Source: an uncultured Collinsella sp.
Lineage (GTDB): Bacteria; Actinomycetota; Coriobacteriia; Coriobacteriales; Coriobacteriaceae
Length of the DNA stretch: 19,360 nt
Direction of reading: 5' to 3'
Assembly (NCBI GenBank): GCA_902490365.1
Contig: CABUDQ010000040.1
Coordinates: 1 to 19,360 of the forward strand
Each line of letters starts with the position of its first letter. The stretch's first letter is position 1. The notes beneath the pieces are model-generated. The model searched no databases. It saw nothing but the letters and a program-made list of their open reading frames with translations, and had not been told where the DNA came from. Positions 6,849 through 13,203 of this stretch are shown piece after piece. A program made the position numbers and the translations under genes.

Positions 6849-9566
6849 TCAGTTGTTGTCGCCACCGTCGAGCAATGCTTCAAAATCCTCCGCCGGCATG
6901 GGGCGGTAGTAGAGGAAGCCCTGAGCGTAGCGGGCGCCCATTTGGAGCAGCATGTTCGCCTGCTCGTCTGTCTCGATGCCTTCGATCACCACGGGCAGAT
7001 GGAGCGACTGCGCCATCTCGAGCATTGATGAAATGATTTGCGCACTGCGGTCTTGATCGCCGTCGACGGGCACAAACGTGCGGTCGAGCTTAATGACATC
7101 GACGTTGACGTTCTTGAGCATCGCGAGCGTGGACTGGCCGGTGCCAAAATCGTCCATGTAGGTCGAGAAGCCGCGGTTGTGCAGGTCGGCCGTCAGCTTA
7201 TCCACAGCTTCGGACTCTCCCGTATAAGCCGTCTCGGTGATCTCGATGCGCATGAGCTCGGGCGGCAGGTTGTATTGGGCGGCGAGTGCCCCCATGTGTT
7301 CGGCAACGTCGCAGGTAAGAATATCCACGCGCGACACGTTGAGCGAGATCGGAACCACGTGCAGCCCTCGATCGATGCGCTTGCGCAGCCACAGGGCAAC
7401 GCCCTGCCAAACGTATTTGTCGAGTGTCACCACAAAACCGCTTTCCTCGAGAGCGGGGATAAAGGTGACGGGTGAAATGAGGGAACCATCCTTGTCGATC
7501 CAGCGCGTGAGCGCCTCGGCGCCAATGATCTCGCCGGTTTCCATGTCGACCTGGGGCTGCAGGTAGTAGGTAATGCGGCCGTTTGAGAGCGCATATTGGA
7601 ATTCGGTCAGCGTGCGGTGGAACGCGATTTCGCGTTCGTACTCCTCGGGGCGGAAAACGGCAATGCGCTCCTTAAAGTCGTTTTTTGCGCGCCGATTGGT
7701 AAACATAGCCTTGGCCTGCGCATCGATGGTGATTTCCTCGTTGGAGTCGATGGGGTAGACGCCCATGGACGGCCAGAAGCCCACGCCGTCATCATACTTG
7801 GCCACGGCCTGGCGAACGCGGCTATAAATCTGATGGACGGTGTCGTGTTCAAAGGGGATGAGTATGCAAAAGTCGTCTTGGCCCCAGTACCCTGCGACGC
7901 CCATGTCGGCATTCTCGATGTCCTTGAGGACCGTGCCCACGTCGGCGAGCATGCGGTCGCCCTCGGCCTGTCCGTGCCATTCGTTGAACAGTCGCATGTG
8001 TCCCATGTCGACGGTGGCGATACACCAGGCGCCGTTGCGCCTTGTCTCGAGAAATTCGTTGGCGCGGCGCATAAACTCGCTGGGTCGATAGAGACCCGTG
8101 AGCGGATCGATGCGTTCGGCGATGGCGCTTTTGCGCTCCACCTCGGGTATGGGGAGGCTGTCGTTGGGAACAAGCCCGCCGGCCGTGCGAATGCGACGGT
8201 CGAGTTCGCCTAAAACGGCGGCCGTTTGATTGGTCAGGTGCTCGTAAAAGGCCGGAACGACAAGACAGACGGGGGTAATGGTGTCGCCCGCGATTCGAAC
8301 GGGAGCGAAAACGGCCTCTTTGAGATGGTGGATCAGTTGCTCGAATGCTTCGTGATCCAAATTGTTGCTAAGCACGACGAACTGGGCGTTGCGTGAGCGG
8401 AAGACGCGACTCCTGCCGCGAGTAATCGACAGCATGCGGCCTGCGTATTCGGCGAGCATGTTGTCGACGGCCTCGGCCCCGTAGAGCTCGTTGAGCTTTG
8501 CCGTGCCACGAACGCGCACCGCTATAAGCCCCGTCTGGCAACGGTCGCGACGGCAGGCATCGATAGCGTTGGCCAGCATGCGCTGCGTCCCGAGGCCCGT
8601 GGCGGCGTCGACGGTCTCGGCAAGCGAGTGGTTGACGAGCTCGCCGACGTAGAGTGAGGGGACACCTTCGTCGCCGTCGATACGAAACCCGCGAGCGCGG
8701 CAAAGGACGAAATCGCCGGCGGCGTTGCGCACACGATACTGCATGACGTGACGGTGTTTGGAGCCGTTATAGATCTGATCGATGTCGTTGGTGTAAGCCT
8801 CAAGGTCATCGGGATGGACGCGCGTTTTCCAGTAATCGTGGCAGTTGTCTATATGCTCCGAAGGAAGACCAAGATCGCGCAAGGCGCCTTGTGACCAAAG
8901 GGTTCGATGTTTGTCCAAGTTCTCGATAAAGAAATATCGGCCTTCGTTGAGCATCGAAAGAGCGTCGAAAATGCGATCGCTTATTTCGAAGTCGTCGGTG
9001 TGGGCTTGTGCGATATTGCGTCGATCAAGGTGCACGGCATGACGTAGCTTGTAGTCGTACATGCGATGGTCGGCATCGTTCGTCAAGCGATTGGGGGCTT
9101 CGCCCAGGGCGGGGTCGGCGTGTGCCACTCCGTAGCTAAACGAGTGGGGCATCTTGGAATCGTTGTTTTCGAGCAGGACCGTTCGGCAGTGCTCCAGACG
9201 CTCGGCCAGGTCATCCTCGGTCGCAATCGTAGACAGGATGGCAAACTCGTCGCCTCCCAGGCGAAATGCCGCCTCGTCCACCTTCATATACAGCTTGAGG
9301 TAGAAGCTAACCTGCAAGATATAGCGGTTGCCCTCGTCGTGCCCAAAGATGTCGTTGCAGTGCTTAAGGTTATCGATGTCGATAAACGCCATGGTCACCG
9401 GCAGTTCCTGCTCCCAGAGTTCCTCTAGGGAACGGGTAAAGGCGCCGCGGTTGCCCAGCCCGGTGAGCTGGTCGGTAAAGGCGGTCCTGATCAGATCGTC
9501 CTGACGCTCGAGAAGGTCGCGGACGGTCTTTTCGAGCGTTTCAGTGTAATTGCTGGGGGTATCCAT
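6849..9566 (-). CDS. Dual c-di-GMP enzyme: GGDEF-PAS-degGGDEF-degGGDEF-EAL
   Basis: At 905 residues this is a five-domain c-di-GMP protein. GGDEF1 (about 30-175) has an intact RLGGDEF (GGDEF at 104-108) and no RxxD site. A PAS domain spans about 195-310. Two degenerate GGDEF folds follow: about 318-460 (RSRNAQF) and about 486-640 (GQDDF at 562-566). The EAL domain (655-900) keeps the catalytic set: EAL 684-686, N743, E775, DDFGTG 805-810, K826, E862 and Q882, so phosphodiesterase activity is expected. Both synthesis and breakdown may therefore reside in one chain, with the degenerate domains as GTP or protein sensors. ATG 9566 is the likely start; a GTG at 9623 would add 19 residues but lies in a leader hairpin. 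Neither start has a strong ribosome site. It lies upstream of, and is paralogous to, the 5189-6721 gene. Confidence 0.92.
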   Translation of the reverse strand: MDTPSNYTETLEKTVRDLLERQDDLIRTAFTDQLTGLGNRGAFTRSLEELWEQELPVTMAFIDIDNLKHCNDIFGHDEGNRYILQVSFYLKLYMKVDEAAFRLGGDEFAILSTIATEDDLAERLEHCRTVLLENNDSKMPHSFSYGVAHADPALGEAPNRLTNDADHRMYDYKLRHAVHLDRRNIAQAHTDDFEISDRIFDALSMLNEGRYFFIENLDKHRTLWSQGALRDLGLPSEHIDNCHDYWKTRVHPDDLEAYTNDIDQIYNGSKHRHVMQYRVRNAAGDFVLCRARGFRIDGDEGVPSLYVGELVNHSLAETVDAATGLGTQRMLANAIDACRRDRCQTGLIAVRVRGTAKLNELYGAEAVDNMLAEYAGRMLSITRGRSRVFRSRNAQFVVLSNNLDHEAFEQLIHHLKEAVFAPVRIAGDTITPVCLVVPAFYEHLTNQTAAVLGELDRRIRTAGGLVPNDSLPIPEVERKSAIAERIDPLTGLYRPSEFMRRANEFLETRRNGAWCIATVDMGHMRLFNEWHGQAEGDRMLADVGTVLKDIENADMGVAGYWGQDDFCILIPFEHDTVHQIYSRVRQAVAKYDDGVGFWPSMGVYPIDSNEEITIDAQAKAMFTNRRAKNDFKERIAVFRPEEYEREIAFHRTLTEFQYALSNGRITYYLQPQVDMETGEIIGAEALTRWIDKDGSLISPVTFIPALEESGFVVTLDKYVWQGVALWLRKRIDRGLHVVPISLNVSRVDILTCDVAEHMGALAAQYNLPPELMRIEITETAYTGESEAVDKLTADLHNRGFSTYMDDFGTGQSTLAMLKNVNVDVIKLDRTFVPVDGDQDRSAQIISSMLEMAQSLHLPVVIEGIETDEQANMLLQMGARYAQGFLYYRPMPAEDFEALLDGGDNN

Positions 9567-9713
9567 GCTGTAGGCGGCTTTCTGGGGTCGGGGCGGATTG
9601 CGTCGGGCGAGCTCGTTGTGCACACGCGTTGTTGCTCAACGCCTCGCGTGTTTCCAAGCCCCCGCCTTGCTGCGTCGTTGGGTTTATTTGTCGGCTGACG
9701 TTCGTTGCTGATA

Positions 9714-9751
9714 ACTACTGAGTAGTATAAACAAGTGTATGGAATTATGTA
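9714..9751 (-). promoter_or_regulatory. Candidate promoter with palindromic operator for the GGDEF-EAL gene
   Basis: On the minus strand TATACT (9723-9728) is a good -10, with a poor TACATA -35 (9746-9751) at 17-base spacing. The palindrome ACTACT-G-AGTAGT (9714-9726) overlaps the -10 and start point. The implied leader is about 150 bases long. Confidence 0.4.
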
Positions 9752-9845
9752 GGGGTGCCCATGTTGCGGGCGGCCATTATTCGCCATTATTCGCCAAACG
9801 GTAACGCGACGATGTTCGATGAAAATGCGACTGAGGCGATATATG

Positions 9846-9874
9846 TTGACGGGTATACTTGTTTCGTTTTAAAA
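9846..9874 (+). promoter_or_regulatory. Candidate promoter of the patatin-like gene
   Basis: TTGACG (9846-9851) and TTAAAA (9869-9874) are separated by 17 bases, followed at 15 bases by a GGAG ribosome site. The -35 is good and the -10 mediocre. Confidence 0.4.
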
Positions 9875-9895
9875 CGCAGGAACGGAGATGGTCGC

Positions 9896-10765
9896 ATGGC
9901 ACAGCCAGATACGACGCCCACGGTGGGGCTTGCGCTCGAGGGAGGCGGCTACCGCGGTATGTATACGGCGGGCGTGCTCGACGTATGGATGGAGTGCGGC
10001 CTGACCTGTGACCATATGGTGGGCGTCTCGGCGGGCGCGGCGTTTGGCTACAACTTTAAATCGCGCCAGATCGGCCGTGCCATTCGCTACAACAAGGCCT
10101 ATTGCGCCGACAAGCGCTATGCGAGCGTGACGAGCTGGCTGCGAACCGGCGACATGTTCAATGCCGAGTTTGCCTATCACGAGGTTCCCATCGATCGCGA
10201 TCCCATCGACCTGGAGGCTTATCGTGCCTGCCCCATGCGGTTTACTTGCGTGTGCACCGATCTTAAGACGGGGCGGGCCGTCTACCATGACCTGCCTTAC
10301 GGTGATGAGCATGATATCGAGTGGATCCGGGCGTCGTCGGCGATTCCCGTGGCAACACGACCCGTTGCCATTGAGGGGCACAAGTACCTGGATGGCGGCG
10401 TTGCCGATTCCATTCCCAGCGCATGGCTGTTTGCGCAGGGCTATGACCGCAACGTGGTGGTGCTGACGCAGCCGGCGGGCTTTGTAAAGCAGCCCAATAG
10501 CGTGATGCCTATGCTGCGTCGCGTGTATCGTCACTATCCGGAGTTTGTTGCGGCGCTTGAGCACCGGCACGAGGTATATAACGCCACGCTCGACGACCTG
10601 GCGCGTCGCGAGGCCGCTGGCGAGATCTTTGTGGTGCGGCCGAGCGAATCGGTGAAGGTGCCGTCGCTGTGCCGCGAGCCCGAGGAACTCGAACGCATCT
10701 ATCAGATCGGCCGTCGCGATGCGGAGGCGTCTTTGTCCGCGCTGGAAACGTATCTGGCGGGGTAG
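9896..10765 (+). CDS. Patatin-like phospholipase (RssA/YjjU-type)
   Basis: Patatin-domain proteins are lipid acyl hydrolases with a Ser-Asp dyad. All three hallmarks are here in 289 residues: the oxyanion loop GGGYRG (16-21), the nucleophile elbow GVSAG (Ser45 in 43-47) and the DGG motif (Asp166 in 166-168). The length and C-terminal region resemble the bacterial YjjU/RssA group, soluble proteins of unclear physiological substrate. The start is ATG 9896, with GGAG upstream; an earlier GTG at 9755 would add 47 residues of non-patatin sequence that overlap the promoter. It is a single-gene unit, divergent from the c-di-GMP genes, and runs into the 62-bp-period palindrome array. There is no signal peptide. 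Confidence 0.9.
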   Translation: MAQPDTTPTVGLALEGGGYRGMYTAGVLDVWMECGLTCDHMVGVSAGAAFGYNFKSRQIGRAIRYNKAYCADKRYASVTSWLRTGDMFNAEFAYHEVPIDRDPIDLEAYRACPMRFTCVCTDLKTGRAVYHDLPYGDEHDIEWIRASSAIPVATRPVAIEGHKYLDGGVADSIPSAWLFAQGYDRNVVVLTQPAGFVKQPNSVMPMLRRVYRHYPEFVAALEHRHEVYNATLDDLARREAAGEIFVVRPSESVKVPSLCREPEELERIYQIGRRDAEASLSALETYLAG

Positions 10766-10787
10766 GACAAGCTGCCGCGGACTCGGC

Positions 10788-10833
10788 GGAAAGCGCGTCC
10801 CAGAATGAGCGCTCAGAACGGGTTGCAGTTTCC
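10788..10833. repeat. 46-bp imperfect palindrome, copy 1 of 3
   Basis: It starts with GGAAAGCGCGTCCCAG and ends with TTTCC. The centre GAGCGCTC is itself a perfect 8-bp palindrome, but the right arm has diverged from the left. Confidence 0.8.
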
Positions 10834-10849
10834 CAAACGGTGGGGTTTC

Positions 10850-10895
10850 GGAAAGTTCGTCCCGGAATATGCGTTCAGACTGGGATGCGGTTTCC
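10850..10895. repeat. 46-bp imperfect palindrome, copy 2 of 3
   Basis: It starts GGAAAGTTCGTCCCGG and ends CTGGGATGCGGTTTCC. It begins exactly 62 bp after copy 1, with a 16-bp spacer, and is the most degenerate at its centre. Confidence 0.8.
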
Positions 10896-10911
10896 CGTTA
10901 AGCCTCTATAT

Positions 10912-10957
10912 GGAAAGCGCATCCCAGAATGGACGTCCAAACTGGGATGCGCTTTCC
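10912..10957. repeat. 46-bp palindrome, copy 3 of 3 (perfect arms)
   Basis: Arms GGAAAGCGCATCCCAG and CTGGGATGCGCTTTCC pair perfectly over 16 bp, and the centre GGACGTCC is also palindromic. It begins exactly 62 bp after copy 2, with a 16-bp spacer of unrelated sequence. The transcript would form a very stable hairpin between the convergent patatin and thiE genes. Confidence 0.85.
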
Positions 10958-10992
10958 GCTGTCGAAGGTATGAGGCTGCGGAGCAGCTGCTC

Positions 10993-11008
10993 GGCATAGG
11001 CCTATGCC
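10993..11008. repeat. 16-bp perfect palindrome over the thiE stop codon
   Basis: GGCATAGGCCTATGCC is self-complementary along its whole length and includes the thiE stop codon (11002-11004). A second 12-bp palindrome, GAGCAGCTGCTC, abuts it at 10981-10992. Confidence 0.7.
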
Positions 11009-11697
11009 TGCTGCCAGGTATCGACGAGCTCCTTGGCCGCGGCGTAGGGGTCGTCGGCGCTGCAGACGGCGCTCACCACAAAGAAGCCGTCGACGCCGGT
11101 GGTCTTGAGCTGCGGCAGGTCGGCCATCTTTACGCCGCCGCCCACCACGATGGGCACGGGGCTTGCCGCGTGGAGTGCGGCCAGGTCCTCAAAGCTTTTG
11201 GTGATGATAGAGCCGTCGGCCGCGCGTCCGCAGTCGCGCTTGGTCTCGGTCTCGTGGAGCGGGCCGATGCCCAGGTAGTCGACTAGGCTCATGTCGGCGG
11301 TCTTGACGTACTCGAGCATCTCCTCGCAACGGGCCGAAAGGCCCACGATGGCATCGGGGCCCAAAAGTTTGCGGCAGACCTCGACGGGGATATCGCTCTG
11401 GCCCACGTGCACGCCGTCGACGGCGATGCCCTGCTCGCGTGCGGCAAGTACGCAGTCAAGGCGGTCGTCGATCAGCAGCGCGACCTGCCCGGTTTTGCCG
11501 GCCTGTGCGATAGCCTGCGCGGCATCGCCCGTCAGTGCGATGATCTCGCGGGCGCTTGCCACCTTGGAGCGCACTTGGATGCAGGTAAAGCCGGCGTCGA
11601 GTGCCTGGGCCACCACATCGCCCACGGGGCGTCCGAGGGTGTTTTCGGGGCCGAGTACCAGATAGGCAGAGATATCAAGGTTGTCGCGGATGCTCAT
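11002..11697 (-). CDS. thiE: Thiamine-phosphate synthase
   Basis: ThiE joins hydroxymethylpyrimidine diphosphate to thiazole phosphate to give thiamine phosphate. The 231-residue TIM-barrel protein shows QVRSK (41-45), DDR (77-79, diphosphate/Mg binding), HVGQSD (97-102), GIGP (143-146) and the phosphate-binding GGG (186-188). The segment after GIGP (LHETETKRDCGRA) replaces the usual PTxTK loop but keeps a T-K pair. The ATG overlaps the TGA of the upstream gene by 4 bases (ATGA), so translation is coupled. It is the last gene of the TPP-riboswitch operon. Confidence 0.93.
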   Translation of the reverse strand: MSIRDNLDISAYLVLGPENTLGRPVGDVVAQALDAGFTCIQVRSKVASAREIIALTGDAAQAIAQAGKTGQVALLIDDRLDCVLAAREQGIAVDGVHVGQSDIPVEVCRKLLGPDAIVGLSARCEEMLEYVKTADMSLVDYLGIGPLHETETKRDCGRAADGSIITKSFEDLAALHAASPVPIVVGGGVKMADLPQLKTTGVDGFFVVSAVCSADDPYAAAKELVDTWQQA

Positions 11698-12035
11698 CGT
11701 GCTTCCTCCTGCTTTTTGATCTGAGCTTCCATGCGCTCGAGTTTGCCGGTCATGGTATCGGTAAAACCGGGGCGAATATCGGCTTTGAGCACGACTTCGG
11801 TACGGATACCTTTGCTCGCCAACACAAAGGTTGCGTCGCGCACGACCTGCATGACCTCGTCCCAGTCGCCCTCGATCTCGGTGAACATCGAGGTGGTGCG
11901 ATTAGGAAGGCCGCTCTCGCGAATGACGCGCACGACCTCGGCGACCTCGGCGGATAGCTCGTCACCGGTGCCGCACGGGGCGATGGCTACGGCGACGAGC
12001 GTGTTCATACCGGCATTGGTTGCGGGCTCGGACAT
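11694..12035 (-). CDS. MTH1187-family thiamine-binding protein (COG0011/UPF0045)
   Basis: This 113-residue protein matches the small ferredoxin-like COG0011 family, some members of which bind thiamine (as YkoF does). Visible marks are LVAVAIAPCGTGDELSAEVAEVVRVIRESGL and the central TTSMFTEIEGDWDEVMQVV, then FVLASKGIRTEVVLKADIRPG. It lies between thiM and thiE under one TPP riboswitch, which supports a thiamine- or precursor-binding role. ATG 12035 is preferred because GAGGAGG, inside the end of thiM, lies 8 bases upstream; an in-frame ATG at 12008 is an alternative. There is no signal peptide. Confidence 0.87.
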   Translation of the reverse strand: MSEPATNAGMNTLVAVAIAPCGTGDELSAEVAEVVRVIRESGLPNRTTSMFTEIEGDWDEVMQVVRDATFVLASKGIRTEVVLKADIRPGFTDTMTGKLERMEAQIKKQEEAR

Positions 12036-12038
12036 GCC

Positions 12039-12878
12039 TTATGCCTCCTCGAGCTCGAGTTGGTTATCGGCAATGTCCTGGGCGGTCGCGCGGTAGAGCT
12101 CGTCGATAAAGGCGACCTTAAAGCTTGCCGGGGCATCGGCAACGGCGGCGGCACGCGTGCCGGCAACGTTGTAGGCGGCGGTGCCGCAGATGGCCGCCGT
12201 AAACGGGTCGGCGGCGCAGGCATACACGGCCAGCACGCCGCCCTGCGAGCAACCGCAGCCGGTGATTTTGGACATGAGCGGGCTGCCGCCGTGGGACTTG
12301 GCCACGGTCGTGCCGTCGGTAATCAGGTCGACTTCGCCCGAGACCACAACGGCGCCGCCGGTGTAGCGGGCGAGCGCCACGGCGGCGCCGCGGGCGGCGT
12401 CTACCGTGTCGGTGGTATCGACACCGCGCACGCGACTCAGATCGGCTGCTTCGCCCTCAAGGCCCCACAGGCCGGCGAGCGCGATAATCTCGGAGGCATT
12501 GCCGCGCACGATGGCGGGTTTGTACTGCTTGAGTTCGTTTACCAGTTGGGTGCGCAGGCTGCCGATGCCCAGGCCCACCGGATCGAGCACCCAGGGCTTG
12601 CCGGCGTCGTGTGCCGCCTTGGCCGCGCGGGGAATCGTCTGCTCGTAGATGGGGAAGAGTGTGCCCATGTTCAGATAGATGGCGCCGCCGCCGGCAACGA
12701 GCGCCTCGCCCTCGTCGGGCAGATAGACCATGGCGGCCGATCCGCCCACGGCGAGCTGCGCGTTGGCGACAAAGTCAATCGTCACCGTGTTGGTGATGGA
12801 GCCCGCCATGGGATTGGTGGCGCGAATCTTCTCCACGGCCTTGACCACATTTTGCTTAAGCTGTTCCGAATCGATCAC
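12039..12878 (-). CDS. thiM: Hydroxyethylthiazole kinase
   Basis: ThiM phosphorylates salvaged hydroxyethylthiazole. The family signature SITNTVTIDFVANAQLAVGG lies near the N-terminus (27-46), followed by DPVGLG, GNASEI and the catalytic-loop region TGCGCSQGG near the C-terminus. The start is GTG at 12878, giving 279 residues: AAGGAGG lies 8 bases upstream, and any earlier start would fall in the riboswitch terminator. The operon order is thiM, COG0011, thiE. No thiC, thiD or thiG is in the window, so this unit fits salvage rather than full synthesis. Confidence 0.93.
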   Translation of the reverse strand: MIDSEQLKQNVVKAVEKIRATNPMAGSITNTVTIDFVANAQLAVGGSAAMVYLPDEGEALVAGGGAIYLNMGTLFPIYEQTIPRAAKAAHDAGKPWVLDPVGLGIGSLRTQLVNELKQYKPAIVRGNASEIIALAGLWGLEGEAADLSRVRGVDTTDTVDAARGAAVALARYTGGAVVVSGEVDLITDGTTVAKSHGGSPLMSKITGCGCSQGGVLAVYACAADPFTAAICGTAAYNVAGTRAAAVADAPASFKVAFIDELYRATAQDIADNQLELEEA

Positions 12879-12900
12879 TGCACATGCCTCCTTGGCATAG

Positions 12901-12930
12901 AAAAGGGGCGCTGTGCATAGACAGCGCCCC
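12901..12930 (-). terminator. Riboswitch expression-platform terminator
   Basis: On the minus strand GGGGCGCTGT pairs with ACAGCGCCCC (10 bp, 6-base loop), with TTTT after it. It lies between the TPP aptamer and the thiM ribosome site, so ligand binding is expected to favour termination. Confidence 0.9.
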
Positions 12931-12940
12931 TGTAAAGGCG

Positions 12941-13034
12941 GCATGCTCCCTACGCCAGCATTAACTGACAGGTTCAAAGGATTGGGCCCTATGCCCTCTC
13001 AGCCTTGTGGTTTGCACCGCCGGCACTCCCGCAT
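12941..13034 (-). promoter_or_regulatory. TPP riboswitch (THI element) aptamer
   Basis: Read on the minus strand, the conserved thi-box parts are in order: GGGAGTGCC, then GGCTGAGAGGG (pyrimidine-binding CUGAGA), then CCTTTGAACCTG and GTTAATGCTGGCGTAGGGA. ATGC/GCAT closes the P1 helix. It sits directly upstream of thiM with a terminator between, giving transcriptional shut-off when thiamine pyrophosphate is abundant. With the promoter region and repeats it accounts for the 325-bp gap before the HAD gene. Confidence 0.96.
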
Positions 13035-13051
13035 CGAATCTGTTGTTCCCT

Positions 13052-13057
13052 ATACTA
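13052..13057 (-). promoter_or_regulatory. Candidate -10 for the thi operon
   Basis: TAGTAT on the minus strand lies 17 bases ahead of the riboswitch aptamer. Its upstream promoter DNA is the 35-bp repeat at 13062-13096; no consensus -35 is recognised. Confidence 0.4.
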
Positions 13058-13061
13058 GCGC

Positions 13062-13096
13062 ACCTGCCAATAAGGGACAGGTTTATTTTGGCAGGT
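13062..13096 (-). repeat. 35-bp REP-like element, left copy of head-to-head pair
   Basis: The arms ACCTGCCAA and TTGGCAGGT (9 bp each) enclose 17 bases. Read on the minus strand it matches the copy at 13129-13163 in 32 of 35 positions. Confidence 0.85.
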
Positions 13097-13128
13097 AACA
13101 ACTGGGGCTTTGCGTTTTCCCAGATAAA

Positions 13129-13163
13129 ACCTGCCAATATAAACCTGTCTCTTTTTGGCAGGT
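13129..13163 (+). repeat. 35-bp REP-like element, right copy of head-to-head pair
   Basis: It has the same 9-bp arms as the left copy in opposite orientation. The 32-bp space between the two holds a CTGGG/CCCAG inverted pair. The arrangement resembles a bacterial interspersed REP pair (BIME). Confidence 0.85.
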
Positions 13164-13166
13164 CGG

Positions 13167-13172
13167 TACAAT
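13167..13172 (+). promoter_or_regulatory. Candidate -10 for the HAD/LysR genes
   Basis: TACAAT lies 3 bases beyond the right-hand repeat and 31 bases before ATG 13204. No consensus -35 is seen; the corresponding position falls inside the repeat. Confidence 0.45.
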
Positions 13173-13203
13173 AGACGGGATTAAGAATGACCGAGGGGGC
13201 CTT

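Larger units (their letters stand above)
9567..9895. other. 329-bp divergent intergenic region
   Basis: This gap separates the minus-strand GGDEF-EAL gene from the plus-strand patatin gene. I see no gene in it. It holds candidate promoters for both sides, a 13-bp palindrome at 9714-9726, a stem-loop around 9622-9652 (ACACGC and GTTG pairing with CAAC and GCGTGT) in the leader of the GGDEF-EAL gene, and a tandem pair of GCCATTATTC decamers from 9772. Confidence 0.6.

Noticed and set aside
9755..9895. N-terminal extension of the patatin-like protein from GTG 9755
   Set aside because: The extra 47 residues show no patatin similarity, overlap a TTGACG/TTAAAA promoter, and ATG 9896 has its own ribosome site.
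10788..10957. CRISPR-like array (three regular repeats with two equal spacers)
   Set aside because: Repeats of 46 bp are long and strongly diverged between copies, spacers are only 16 bp, the unit is a near-complete palindrome, and no cas gene is present.
12878..12950. Pairing of the thiM ribosome site (GGAGGCATG) with the 3' end of the TPP aptamer (CATGCCGCC) as a second control layer
   Set aside because: Eight of nine bases can pair, but it would hide the ribosome site when ligand is absent, the reverse of the expected logic; the terminator explains control sufficiently.
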